Origin: an uncultured Verrucomicrobiota bacterium
GTDB lineage: Bacteria; Verrucomicrobiota; Verrucomicrobiia; Opitutales; Seribacteraceae
Assembly (NCBI GenBank): GCA_902612125.1
Contig: CACMBV010000001.1
Span: 124,001-188,000 of the forward strand
Length of the DNA stretch: 64,000 bases
Direction of reading: 5' to 3'
The position numbers and the translations under genes are program-made. Position 1 is the first letter of the stretch. Every line of letters begins with the position of its first letter. The notes under the pieces are model-generated. The model saw only the letters and a list, made by a program, of their open reading frames with translations, was not told the DNA's origin and did no database searches. Of this stretch, positions 38,701 through 47,063 are shown in pieces.

Positions 38701-38877
38701 TATGGCTTCGCCAATGTCCGGCTCGGCCACGAAGGCCTTGACCTCAAAACCTTTCAGAGTCTTCATCTTGGTAATGGCCTCTTCGGGAGTGAGAAAGGGT
38801 GCGTCACTGGTCTTAGGCTCCGCCCACATTAGGAAGAGAGGAAGAATCAAAAGGAAAGGTAAGACATAAGACTTCAT
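35770..38877 (-). CDS. PVC-type membrane-bound dehydrogenase propeller with HEAT-like region and C-terminal ThuA domain
   Basis: 1035 residues with a signal peptide (about 1-20). Residues about 30-400 form the PVC-type dehydrogenase propeller (FEVKAFVAEPDIGEAIAF, ETLNSFIWGPDGWLYGCHG, DTGPDGGIYILDWHDQN). About 410-560 is alpha-helical and HEAT-like. About 620-750 is a beta-sandwich region, and 760-1015 is a ThuA/glutamine-amidotransferase-like domain (KVVFISGKPSHG, IMIHWATEAV, GFGFTGGHNHVSW). The C-terminal heme domain often found in such proteins is absent. Its neighbour on the upstream side is a HEAT-like cupredoxin that could act as its electron acceptor. Sugar oxidation is a plausible but unproven role. 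Confidence 0.88.
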   Translation of the reverse strand: MKSYVLPFLLILPLFLMWAEPKTSDAPFLTPEEAITKMKTLKGFEVKAFVAEPDIGEAIAFCFDFRGRLWTLENYNYQTRKKHSADMRNRIQIFEDVDADGVFDKKKTFTENLSFSSGIAVGMGGVYVGMPPELIFIPDADGDDKPDGPHEVLLDGWGIQDRHETLNSFIWGPDGWLYGCHGVFTQSLVGSPGAKEEDRKFIDAGIWRFHPHSKEFEIFAEGLSNPWGFDFNDMGQGFATCCVIPHLFHVVQGGVYHKQSKQNVNPYVYDNIKTIRDHVHKSAHGGARFYLADVFPEKYRDQLFMCNIHQHAVLIDYMVPKGSSFIGKHGPDFLLANDLAWVGFSVDTGPDGGIYILDWHDQNICGNEIRFANSARVYRIMPKGVKGPKAFDLNKLSDVELVEMQAHSNDWYVRQSRTILHHRTISGTLSNSSVHLKLKSMLKNAKTVGKRLRALWALHVTNGITEEHGLSLLSDSEEYIRAWTIQLLAENKHPSEVIRSKFAQMAKSEKSPVVRLYLASALQRMPHDQRWNILESLSKFGEDMEDNNIPRMLWLALEPMVVQNPQKSMALASASDLPRLQEFTPRRLLGGKTVHKSNQPQSSKSNLANWQKLIQKAAHKFSINGSGEGGVVRFESFRNKTATRTHPIWKRVPSILSRKLKIQEDLKTILHATVSHHPHGDWELRVKINGKIVSKAEVSSRTVIDEWLTHEVDLSHYAGKEIHLQLENYPTDWRNEWGYWHEVKLSTMPLASLKNSVAPKKKKVVFISGKPSHGWMKHEHRAGNMILAKRLNESDLPIKAVVLEDIGYPKDESVLHDASTIVVFCTGHGNHLLNPKLKEFDALMKKGIGVIMIHWATEAVSGAPGDKFLQWMGGFCDLNWSVNPHWKPNFMPRKHSIWNGVQPFSVDDEWYYHMRFVEDRTGFTAILTDVPPLETLKRPDGIRSGNPAVRKAVANGESQHVAWAYERPEGGRGFGFTGGHNHVSWQDDNYRKIMLNAILWTAGMEVPEDGVSSSTPDHIEIEANLDPVIVKKKKS

Positions 38878-38985
38878 GGTAGCAGGGTTGATTTTACGGT
38901 TCTTATGCAGGCGAGGGAACTTGGAATCAATTTATTTTGTATCTCTTGGATCATGCATAGATAAAGGGTATATCCATAGGATCGG

Positions 38986-40131
38986 CTATTCAACAGCGAA
39001 GATTCCCTGCATAATTAAACCATGACCGGGATAAGTGCAGATAAAATGGTAGTCCCCAGGTTCTTCCGGCACCGCGAAATAGAGGGTGTATTTCATGCCT
39101 TGGGCAACTTGTGGTGTAGAGGCGAGCAGTTCGGGTATTTCCGGAATGAAATTTTTCTTCAGCCCTGCCGCTCCCATGGCAACCGCCGCTTCCATGACGG
39201 TCTGGCTTGAACCCGGAGTGATGATGGCCAAATTGTGTACCATGCCGCTGGAATCGTCGTTAGGGAAGACAAAAACAATTTTTTCCCCTGTTTTTGCCTC
39301 AATACGGGAGGTGTTAAACTTGAGACCCGGTAACACACCCACCTCGATCAGGCGGGCTTCCGCAAAACCGTCGGGTACCGGTTTAACCGGTTTTTTGCTG
39401 ATTTCGGAAAGCTCGCCCATTTCCAGAATCTTTCCGTATACTTTGTCGAAGGCAACACCCAGCATTTTTCGCAAATTACGGGCGGTGTAATTTGGAACTT
39501 CCGATTTGTTGATCTTTCCGTTTCGCAACGCCTCGAGCAATGCCTTGGCATAGAAATGACTCGATGACAGGGTATCAATGGTTGCCCGTTTGGCAACGGT
39601 ATTAAAATTCTGATATTTGGAAATCAGTTCATTGGGAGCTTCCGGGTAATTAAAAAAAGAATAGGCCCGAATTGCATCCACCCTTAAACGGCTATCCAGT
39701 AATAAATTGAGCTTACTCGGAAGCTTCTGAAATCGCATTGCCACCAAACCGGTAAGAGCTCTCTTTCGGTCATCGAGATTCGCATCTCCGTTGAGCACAA
39801 GTTTCAGTGCATCCTCACTCACGGAAAGATCTCCAAAAATTTGACTGAGCTGGTCAGCCAACTTAACAACTTCCGGATTTTCAGATCGACCCAGTTTAAT
39901 ACGCAACGACTTCCATAAGGCAGGTGCTGCAAGATCCCGCTTGCCGGATAGTCCGTCGAGCGTACCACGAAGAATCGATGCCTGTACCGCAGAATCTTCG
40001 GTTTGGGTCAAGGAGTTGAAAATATGATTCAGTTGAGAATTAAGGGAATTTCCGAGTGATTGCAGGGATAATTGCCAGCAACTTAAGCTTAGCAAACAGG
40101 TGCATTTTAAATTATGGAAAAGCAGTTTCAT
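38986..40131 (-). CDS. exported cupredoxin with HEAT-like N-terminal helical domain
   Basis: 381 residues. A signal segment is followed by a helical repeat region (about 30-240) like the helical part of large PVC dehydrogenases. Residues 265-381 form a plastocyanin/azurin-type domain with a full type-1 copper site: His299 (MVHNLAI), Cys365, His370 and Met374 in FICTYPGHGLIM. It should carry one electron outside the cytoplasm. The start overlaps the upstream sulfatase by four bases, and the PVC dehydrogenase-ThuA protein is next in the operon after 108 bases. In other PVC genomes these modules can occur in one polypeptide, so this may be a split version. Confidence 0.87.
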   Translation of the reverse strand: MKLLFHNLKCTCLLSLSCWQLSLQSLGNSLNSQLNHIFNSLTQTEDSAVQASILRGTLDGLSGKRDLAAPALWKSLRIKLGRSENPEVVKLADQLSQIFGDLSVSEDALKLVLNGDANLDDRKRALTGLVAMRFQKLPSKLNLLLDSRLRVDAIRAYSFFNYPEAPNELISKYQNFNTVAKRATIDTLSSSHFYAKALLEALRNGKINKSEVPNYTARNLRKMLGVAFDKVYGKILEMGELSEISKKPVKPVPDGFAEARLIEVGVLPGLKFNTSRIEAKTGEKIVFVFPNDDSSGMVHNLAIITPGSSQTVMEAAVAMGAAGLKKNFIPEIPELLASTPQVAQGMKYTLYFAVPEEPGDYHFICTYPGHGLIMQGIFAVE

Positions 40132-41603
40132 CTGAAATGACGGATTAAATTGTAGGGAGAGCTTTGGGGGATTCCAACCATGGCTGCCGACTTGGTGGGA
40201 ATTCCCAAGGATAATCTCTTTTTGACTTCTGAAAAATTTAGATCTTCGCTCAGGTTGTGGAATTCATGGCTGTCCTTTTCCAAATCATATAATTCCTCAA
40301 ATCCATCGGGGTATTGAATCAGGCGATAGCGGCGATCCGAAACCGCATGAGAGGGAGCAGAATCTCCCTGAAACTGGAAGGAGGTCAGGGAAAGTGATTT
40401 TCCCCTTTTTTCCGGATTCCTCAGCTGGGAAACCAAAGACTTTCCGTCACACTGCTTGGGAACCGGCAGGCCAGCCAGTTCGCACAGTGTAGGATATAAA
40501 TCGGTCAGGGTGACCGGATAACGGGTTTTTACTCCATCCTTACTGACTCCAGGCGCATGTATAAATAATGGTACTCGGGTTGTCTGATCCCATAAGGCAA
40601 ATTTTTCCCAGTTCTCTTTTTCACCAATATGAAAGCCATGATCCGTCCAGAGAACGACAATGGTATTCTTTTTTAGACTTGATGAATCCAGGGCATCCAG
40701 CAAACGACCGACCTGATGATCAACATAACTGATGCTGGCAAGATAGCCACGCATCAAATGCTTCCATTGCTTGTTTTGGCTAACCCACTGGTGCCAATGT
40801 ATACGCCCATGCGGACGGGCATCCTCGAGGTCATTTTTCAAGTACATAGGGAGCCGGACTTTTTCAATCGGGTAAAGATCAAACCACCTTTGGGAAACTT
40901 CAAATGGAATGTGAGGACGAAATAATCCCACGGCCAAAAACAGGGGTCGGTCTCCCTTTTCTTTCATCCGCTCGATCGCCCAGTCCACTACGAGATGATC
41001 GCCATAAGTTTGGTCATCCTTTTCGATAGCTGCGGCACCAAAGTAATGATTGCTGAGTGGTCTTTTACCGATAAATCCCTCGTTCTGGTCAATTTCCGTG
41101 CTTTCCGGTCTGGGCCAATCCCTGGAAATGGGATCGAGCGGATCGCCCCGATATTCATCCCAGACATCGGGATCATTCTGGGAATCGCCCGGAGTCCACT
41201 GCAGGGTATGAAAAATCTTACCTCCACCGGCAGCCCAGTATCCATGATCGCGAAAATGCTGGGATAGAACCACCACATTTTCCAAAACCTTGGACTCATG
41301 CCGCCAACGCGGACCATGGGCTCGGAACATATTCCGGTAAATCCCGGAACGGAATGGATGCACGCCGGTCATCACCGCAACCCTTGAAGGATGACAGGCG
41401 GGTGCAGCACAATGAGCATTGGCAAAAGTTACCGATCGATTCGACAACCTGTCGAAATTTGGAGTCTTAATTCCAGGATGGTTATCCAAAGGAGAAATGT
41501 AGTCATTAAGATCGTCGATGCTGATGAATAAGACATTCTTTTTTTGCGCCGCATAGATTGAAGCCGATACGGTACAAAACCAACTTATTATCAGAATTTT
41601 CAC
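40128..41603 (-). CDS. secreted S1-type sulfatase (iduronate-2-sulfatase-like)
   Basis: 491 residues with a signal peptide (about 1-19). The Asp pair is in FISIDDLNDY and the formylglycine motif CHPSR at 70-74. The segment LFLAVGLFRPHIPFEVSQRW and WTDHGFHIGEKENWEKF are signatures of the iduronate-2-sulfatase/choline-sulfatase-like group. It follows the Gfo/Idh/MocA oxidoreductase by 22 bases and overlaps the cupredoxin start. It may act on 2-sulfated uronic acids, but group membership does not prove the substrate. Confidence 0.93.
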   Translation of the reverse strand: MKILIISWFCTVSASIYAAQKKNVLFISIDDLNDYISPLDNHPGIKTPNFDRLSNRSVTFANAHCAAPACHPSRVAVMTGVHPFRSGIYRNMFRAHGPRWRHESKVLENVVVLSQHFRDHGYWAAGGGKIFHTLQWTPGDSQNDPDVWDEYRGDPLDPISRDWPRPESTEIDQNEGFIGKRPLSNHYFGAAAIEKDDQTYGDHLVVDWAIERMKEKGDRPLFLAVGLFRPHIPFEVSQRWFDLYPIEKVRLPMYLKNDLEDARPHGRIHWHQWVSQNKQWKHLMRGYLASISYVDHQVGRLLDALDSSSLKKNTIVVLWTDHGFHIGEKENWEKFALWDQTTRVPLFIHAPGVSKDGVKTRYPVTLTDLYPTLCELAGLPVPKQCDGKSLVSQLRNPEKRGKSLSLTSFQFQGDSAPSHAVSDRRYRLIQYPDGFEELYDLEKDSHEFHNLSEDLNFSEVKKRLSLGIPTKSAAMVGIPQSSPYNLIRHFR

Positions 41604-41625
41604 TTTGAACCAAAGTTCAAGTAAA

Positions 41626-42759
41626 TCAGGAACTCATACTCCAATCCGGCAAGCGAGTGAGCTCCCCCCCCTTGAGGGCGGACTGATGAGCGAGAATACC
41701 GGTAAGAGTGATATTGGCGGACTGCACCGCATTGGGGTAGCCCTCTCCTTCTCCACGAAGGAGTTGTACGAATTGGTGAACGAGATGAGGATGCGAACCG
41801 CCATGTCCGGCACCCTGGGTGAAACTCAAATGTTCTTCACCATCCTCATTGGAATAAACGCCTCCAGTGGTGAATGGAGCAATTTCTTGGGGCAGCAGTT
41901 TGGCAAAGTCTGGACACTCCACCTTCTCGGGAATCTCCGGTTCAGGTTTCTTAGCTGTATGCACCACCAGGGGTTCACCTTCGACCAAGGGCCATTCGAC
42001 CGCCTTTTCGGATCCGTAGACTTCAAAACTTTCACGATACTGACGGGCCACATCGAACAGAGAACGATAGACCTGGGCACTCAAGTCACTGTTGCGGAAC
42101 TTGAGATGAGTCGTTTCCACGGCGAAAGGGGAATTGTAATGACCGTGCATTTCCTCGCGAATAGTTCCGCTCGGGAAACAACTGACATACTCCGCCTCAT
42201 GCCTACCCAAGCCAAGAACCGGTCCAACACAATGGGTGGCATAATGCATCGGAGGAAGACCGGGCCAGTAGCCTGGCCATCCATCCATGTCCTGTTGATG
42301 GCTAGCCTTGAGAAACTGCAACTTTCCAAGCTCTCCATTCTCGTAGAGTTCCTTCATGTAGAGAAATTCCCGGGCATAGACTACGGTCTCCATCATCATG
42401 TATTTCATGCCACTCTCCGCAGAAAGTTTTACGATGGCCTCGCAATCCTCGACTGAAGTAGCCATGGGCACGGTACATGCCACATGCTTCCCGGCCCGCA
42501 TACCCTCAAGGGTTGCCTCTGCATGATGCGGAATGGGCGTATTTAAATGAACCGCATCAATCTCGGGATCTTCGAGCAATTTTTCGTAATTGGTAAATCT
42601 TTTGGCAATCCCGTACTCATCGGCAATTTTATTTAGGCTTTGCTCGTTCCTCTGACAAATAGCTACGATCTCCGCATTGGGATGGCGCTGGTAGATGGGA
42701 ATGAACTCGGCACCAAAGCCGAGTCCGACTATCGCAATTGTAGGTCTTTCAATATTCAT
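41626..42759 (-). CDS. Gfo/Idh/MocA-family sugar oxidoreductase, lacking the usual EKP motif
   Basis: The ATG at 42759 gives 377 residues beginning MNIERPTIAIVGLGFGAEF, a Rossmann GxGxxx start; the open frame upstream to 42873 has no family similarity. The NAD(P)-binding half ends where relatives have GKHVxxEKP; here it reads GKHVACTVPMATS, so the Lys of EKP is missing. A catalytic-type His segment HYATHCVGP is present. No signal peptide, so it is cytoplasmic. It is the first gene of the 13-kb minus-strand run with four sulfatases and probably oxidises or isomerises a released sugar. The missing Lys suggests a subfamily with a different mechanism. Confidence 0.87.
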   Translation of the reverse strand: MNIERPTIAIVGLGFGAEFIPIYQRHPNAEIVAICQRNEQSLNKIADEYGIAKRFTNYEKLLEDPEIDAVHLNTPIPHHAEATLEGMRAGKHVACTVPMATSVEDCEAIVKLSAESGMKYMMMETVVYAREFLYMKELYENGELGKLQFLKASHQQDMDGWPGYWPGLPPMHYATHCVGPVLGLGRHEAEYVSCFPSGTIREEMHGHYNSPFAVETTHLKFRNSDLSAQVYRSLFDVARQYRESFEVYGSEKAVEWPLVEGEPLVVHTAKKPEPEIPEKVECPDFAKLLPQEIAPFTTGGVYSNEDGEEHLSFTQGAGHGGSHPHLVHQFVQLLRGEGEGYPNAVQSANITLTGILAHQSALKGGELTRLPDWSMSS

Positions 42760-42894
42760 AAAAAAAGAAGTGGGGATTTGTTGAAAAAAGAAGCCAGACT
42801 TAAAGAGGAAGCATTTATTATGTGCAACTAACTTATCATAGATCGACGTGAAACAATAGGTTGACTTCGTCATATTTTATTGAAAGTTCGCCAT

Positions 42895-43665
42895 ATGCAG
42901 ATTTCCCTATTTTCTCAAGAACAGAAGTTGTTTCTCGAAAACATCCAACCACCTACTAGTTTTCTTCAGATGCTTGAAGCCCTGGAAGGAATTTCTTTTT
43001 TCGTTAAGGATATAGGGTTTCGTTTAATATTCGCCAACCCATACTTCTTCCGTAGGCTGGGTCTCCGATCAGAAATTGAGCTCATCGGAAAAGATGACTT
43101 TGAACTTTTCCCCGAGCCCCTTGCTCGTAAATTCAGAAAAGATGACGAAACCATTATGCAGAGCGGACGGCCCCTAACAGGCTTGGTTGAGCTCTTCCTT
43201 AACCAACAGGGTATTCCTGCATGGTATCAAACCAATAAATTTCCCGTTTTTGATCTAGATGGGAAAGTTTTGGGAATCATGGGAACAGTGCAAAGGTATG
43301 AAAAATCAAGTCTTACTGTCAGCCTGGACTCCAAGGTTGAAACTTTAGCCAAGGAATTTAGAAATGAAAAAAATAACCCTGTCTCAATCCCTCAACTGGC
43401 AAAAAAAATAGGTCTATCGCATCGACAATTGAATCGTAGATTTAAAGAGGCTACTGGATTATCTCCCCAACAATTTCAAGTTAGAGTAAAAATTGAAAAA
43501 GCTTGTAAACTTCTGCGTGAAACCGAGAAAGCTCTGGTCCAAATCGGATTAGAATTAGGGTTCTGCGATCAAAGTGCTTTTACCGCTCAATTTCGCAAGC
43601 GAATGAGTATGACCCCCAGGCAATACAGGACTCAATACGGACGAAACAGGTCATCCGTAAGCTGA
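42895..43665 (+). CDS. PAS-domain AraC-family transcriptional regulator
   Basis: 256 residues from ATG 42895 (a TTG at 42880 is an alternative). Residues about 25-125 form a PAS-like domain (LEGISFFVKDIGFRLIFANP, FPVFDLDGKVLGIMGTVQRY). About 160-250 is the two-HTH AraC DNA-binding domain (VSIPQLAKKIGLSHRQLNRR, IGLELGFCDQSAFTAQFRKR). It is transcribed away from the Gfo/Idh/MocA-sulfatase operon across a 135-base gap, so it is the natural candidate for control of that operon. A PAS sensor, rather than a cupin sugar sensor, would read a small ligand or redox state. No Shine-Dalgarno sequence. Confidence 0.92.
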   Translation: MQISLFSQEQKLFLENIQPPTSFLQMLEALEGISFFVKDIGFRLIFANPYFFRRLGLRSEIELIGKDDFELFPEPLARKFRKDDETIMQSGRPLTGLVELFLNQQGIPAWYQTNKFPVFDLDGKVLGIMGTVQRYEKSSLTVSLDSKVETLAKEFRNEKNNPVSIPQLAKKIGLSHRQLNRRFKEATGLSPQQFQVRVKIEKACKLLRETEKALVQIGLELGFCDQSAFTAQFRKRMSMTPRQYRTQYGRNRSSVS

Positions 43666-43945
43666 TTAAAGTGCGATCATGCGGGGAAAGTATCTTGCAT
43701 GACCTACAATCTTCACTAGCTTAAAAGCTTCATTTAATTTGCAATATTTCATTAGACATACGGCCCGTTTATCCTTCTACGCCTTGATCATGCCAGGCGC
43801 ATCTTCAAGCGTCGTATTGCTAAATGGGCCATCGGCACAATTAGGGAAATCCGCTAATCTCGAAAAAAGATGATCAATTCGGAGATATTTATTTGACCGA
43901 GGAGTACAGCCTAGCCGGTGGCCACATAAAAAATTAGCTATCTCC

Positions 43946-45232
43946 ATGCGTCACAAACCGATTGACTCGAAACTTTTCTCAACCCACCGCAAAAATCTCT
44001 GCGAGCGGTTGCCCCACAAGGCACTGGCCATTTCCAATGCCAACGATATCCTCCCAACCAATGCAGACGGAACTTTACCCATTCATCCCAATTCAGACCT
44101 TTTTTATCTATCGGGCATCGAGCAAGAAGAGAGTATTTTGGTGCTTTTCCCCGATTGCCCCAAACCCGAGCACCGCGAAATTTTATTTGTACGGGAACCG
44201 AGTGAACGCCTAAAAATCTGGGAGGGTTACAAACACAGCCAAGAAGACGCCCGTAAAATTTCGGGCATTCAGACAGTCTTTTGGACTGAGGATTTTGATA
44301 AAGTTTTTCAATTGCTGGCTGCCGATGCGGAAACTTTTTTCCTTAACGACAATGAACACAGCCGGGCATCCAATGAAGTGGAAACTCGTGATCAACGATT
44401 CAACAAAAAGATTCAACGGGACTACCCGCTCCATAAAATTGATCGCCTTGCTCCTCATCTGCATGAATTACGCTTTTGTAAAAATCCACTCGAGATCAAA
44501 CTGATTAAACACGCAGTCGATGTCACTGCCCATGGATTTCGCCGGGTACTAAGCATGATAAAGCCGGGAATCGCAGAATACGAAATAGAAGCGGAATGGG
44601 CGAAAGAATTTATCAAAAGAAGATGTAAGTTCGCCTACACACCTATTCTGGCATCCGGAGGAAATGCCTGCGTACTCCATTATCTGCAAAATGATCAGAC
44701 CTGCCGAAAGGGACAACTTATCCTAATGGATGTGGGTGCCTGCTATGCCAATTACAATGCGGATCTTACCCGTACAATCCCCGTTAGTGGAAAATTCAAC
44801 CGCCGACAAAAACAAGTATACAATGCCGTTTTGCGGGTCCTTCGCCAATGCATTGAGAATGCCACCATTGGTAAATCGTTAAAGGAATGGCAAACGGACT
44901 CCCATGATATGATGACTGAGGAAATGCTTCGCCTGAAACTGATTACCAAGGGCCAGGTAAAGAAACAAGACTCGGATCTACCGGCTTGCCGGAAATATTA
45001 TATGCACGGCCTTGGACATTCCCTTGGACTGGATGTTCATGATGTCAGTAATGGACAGATGGAATTTCGCGAAAATTCGGTTTTTACCGTTGAGCCTGGT
45101 ATTTATCTTCCTGATGAGGGCTTTGGTATCCGGCTGGAAGATGACATTCAAATTACCAAGAATGGTCCCATTAATCTAATGTCTAACATTCCGATCGAAG
45201 CCGATGAAATTGAAGAGATCATGAACCGGTGA
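43946..45232 (+). CDS. pepP: Xaa-Pro aminopeptidase (aminopeptidase P)
   Basis: 428 residues, typical for bacterial aminopeptidase P with its N-terminal creatinase-like domain (1-175) and C-terminal pita-bread domain. All dinuclear-metal ligands are visible: Asp262 (ILMDVG), Asp273 (NADLTR), His358 (GLGHSLG), Glu383 (VEPGIY) and Glu398 (GIRLEDD). It removes N-terminal residues before proline in the cytoplasm. It precedes a sulfatase by 16 bases, probably a chance operon. The 280 bases before it hold no recognisable gene. Confidence 0.95.
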   Translation: MRHKPIDSKLFSTHRKNLCERLPHKALAISNANDILPTNADGTLPIHPNSDLFYLSGIEQEESILVLFPDCPKPEHREILFVREPSERLKIWEGYKHSQEDARKISGIQTVFWTEDFDKVFQLLAADAETFFLNDNEHSRASNEVETRDQRFNKKIQRDYPLHKIDRLAPHLHELRFCKNPLEIKLIKHAVDVTAHGFRRVLSMIKPGIAEYEIEAEWAKEFIKRRCKFAYTPILASGGNACVLHYLQNDQTCRKGQLILMDVGACYANYNADLTRTIPVSGKFNRRQKQVYNAVLRVLRQCIENATIGKSLKEWQTDSHDMMTEEMLRLKLITKGQVKKQDSDLPACRKYYMHGLGHSLGLDVHDVSNGQMEFRENSVFTVEPGIYLPDEGFGIRLEDDIQITKNGPINLMSNIPIEADEIEEIMNR

Positions 45233-45248
45233 TTTAAATTTTATAAAA

Positions 45249-46790
45249 ATGAAAATTATTAGTTACCTACTTGCAATCACTGCCCTAAGCTCCTGGGTAA
45301 ATGCCAAGAAACCAAATGTCATCGTAATCATGGCGGATGATCTCGGATACGGAGACCTCGGGTGTTATGGGGCAAAGCCAACGAATTTAAAGACTCCAAA
45401 TATTGATAAACTGGCTAAGAAAGGCATCAAATTCACCAGCGGATATTGTTCCGCTTCGACTTGTACGCCCACCCGTTATTCTTTCCTAACCGGGACCTAT
45501 GCTTTTCGTGGTAAGAATACCGGAATTGCTCCTCCCAGTTCCCCCCTTATTATACCTGAAGAAACCTACACCTTGCCCGATATGCTCAAGGAAGCAGGGT
45601 ACAAAACCGCAGTGATTGGCAAGTGGCATTTAGGGCTGGGAAGTCCGGGTGTCGGACCTCAATGGAATGAGCAATTAAAACCCGGCCCAAGAGAAATTGG
45701 TTTTGATTATAATTTTCTGCTTCCCACCACCAATGACCGGGTACCTCAGGTTTATGTGGAAAATCATAAGGTGCTTAATTTGGATCCCAACGACCCTCTC
45801 TGGGTTGGAATGAAACAACCAAGTCCCGATCATCCCACTGGAATAACCCATCGCGAAACCCTGAAGATGGATTGGACTCATGGACATAATCAAACGATTC
45901 ATAACGGCATAAGCAGGATTGGTTTCTACACTGGCGGTCATGCTGCCCGGTTTCGGGATGAGGACCTAGCGGATAAATGGGTGGAGAAATCAAAGGAATG
46001 GATGGGAAAGAATAAAAACCATCCATTTTTTCTCTTTTTTGCCTCCCACGATCTGCATGTACCCCGAATTCCTCATGAGAGATTCCGAAACACTTCTGCG
46101 ATGAGCTATCGTGGAGATGTCATCGTACAACTCGACTGGTGCGTGGGTGAGATCGTAAAATATCTGAAAAAAGAGGGACTTGAGAAAAATACCATGATCA
46201 TCTTCTGCTCGGACAATGGACCGGTGGGAGATGACGGCTATGCCGATGAAGCCCTTGAAAAAATGGGGAATCATCGGGCAGCAGGTCCCTACTCAGGTGG
46301 AAAATACAGTATCTTCGAAGGCGGTACGCGCACACCCTTTATTACCTACTGGCCGGGTACCATCAAGCCCGGCGTGTCGAATGAAATGGTCTGCACCATT
46401 GATCTGGCTGGCAGTCTTGCAAACCATTTGGGAATTAAACTTCCTAAAGATGCTTGCCTGGACAGTCTGGATGTGATGGATGCGATGCTCGGAAAAAAAG
46501 GAGCCAAAGGACGGCCTCATTTGATCCAGCAGGATAATGGTCGTGGAAACAACTATGGATATCGGGTTGGTAAATGGAAACTGCAAAGACACGATTCGAA
46601 GAAGACCAACAACTATCAGGTAAATAAATTACTCGGTAGCCAACGCGGACAAAAGGTACCTCAATTTGCCCTATTTGATTTATCTAAGGACTCTTATGAA
46701 AAAAATAACCTGGCGGAGAAAAACCCAAAAGTATTCGAAAGAATGAAATCCGGGTTACAAAAGTTTCTCGACGACGGAAGAAGCCGTTAA
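45249..46790 (+). CDS. secreted S1-type sulfatase (arylsulfatase A-like)
   Basis: 513 residues with a signal peptide (about 1-19). The Asp pair is in VIMADDLGYGD (27-37) and the formylglycine motif CTPTR at 72-76; further motifs are GKWHLGLGSPG and FCSDNGPVGDDGY. It follows the aminopeptidase P gene by 16 bases. The sequence directly before the ATG is very AT-rich (TTTATAAAA) with no Shine-Dalgarno sequence. It is related to the arylsulfatase A group seen elsewhere in the window. The 273 bases after it contain only a weak 5-base-pair hairpin (46794-46810). Confidence 0.94.
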   Translation: MKIISYLLAITALSSWVNAKKPNVIVIMADDLGYGDLGCYGAKPTNLKTPNIDKLAKKGIKFTSGYCSASTCTPTRYSFLTGTYAFRGKNTGIAPPSSPLIIPEETYTLPDMLKEAGYKTAVIGKWHLGLGSPGVGPQWNEQLKPGPREIGFDYNFLLPTTNDRVPQVYVENHKVLNLDPNDPLWVGMKQPSPDHPTGITHRETLKMDWTHGHNQTIHNGISRIGFYTGGHAARFRDEDLADKWVEKSKEWMGKNKNHPFFLFFASHDLHVPRIPHERFRNTSAMSYRGDVIVQLDWCVGEIVKYLKKEGLEKNTMIIFCSDNGPVGDDGYADEALEKMGNHRAAGPYSGGKYSIFEGGTRTPFITYWPGTIKPGVSNEMVCTIDLAGSLANHLGIKLPKDACLDSLDVMDAMLGKKGAKGRPHLIQQDNGRGNNYGYRVGKWKLQRHDSKKTNNYQVNKLLGSQRGQKVPQFALFDLSKDSYEKNNLAEKNPKVFERMKSGLQKFLDDGRSR

Positions 46791-47063
46791 ATTACTCCCT
46801 CTTTTGGAGTGCAGGTTTTATGCAACTTCTACTAATTAAAATGAATAGATGCCTAGGTGTGCGAAGTTGCAGGTGGTATGACTATTGCATTGCTTAGATT
46901 ATTTGCGTCCGCCTTTGTACACATGGCCTACTGTCGGTATGGATTTTCCACGGGCACCATGTTGAAACTTTTTGAATTTGGAAAAAAATGACCAAGGGTA
47001 GACTCGAACAAACTACCTTAGTTTTGGGCTCTTAGGACTTGCACTCATCCTGAATTTTTTCTC

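Noticed and set aside
29600-41603. Assignment of the sulfatase operon to a named polysaccharide such as fucoidan or carrageenan
   Set aside because: No polysaccharide lyase or specific glycoside hydrolase lies in it, and S1 sulfatase substrates cannot be told by motif alone.
43666-43945. Possible small gene or inverted-repeat element between the regulator and aminopeptidase P
   Set aside because: Frames are broken by stops, and the TCATGC/GCATGA arms are too short and widely spaced for a real element.
46794-46810. ACTCC/GGAGT hairpin after a sulfatase as terminator
   Set aside because: Only a 5-base-pair stem with no T-run after it.
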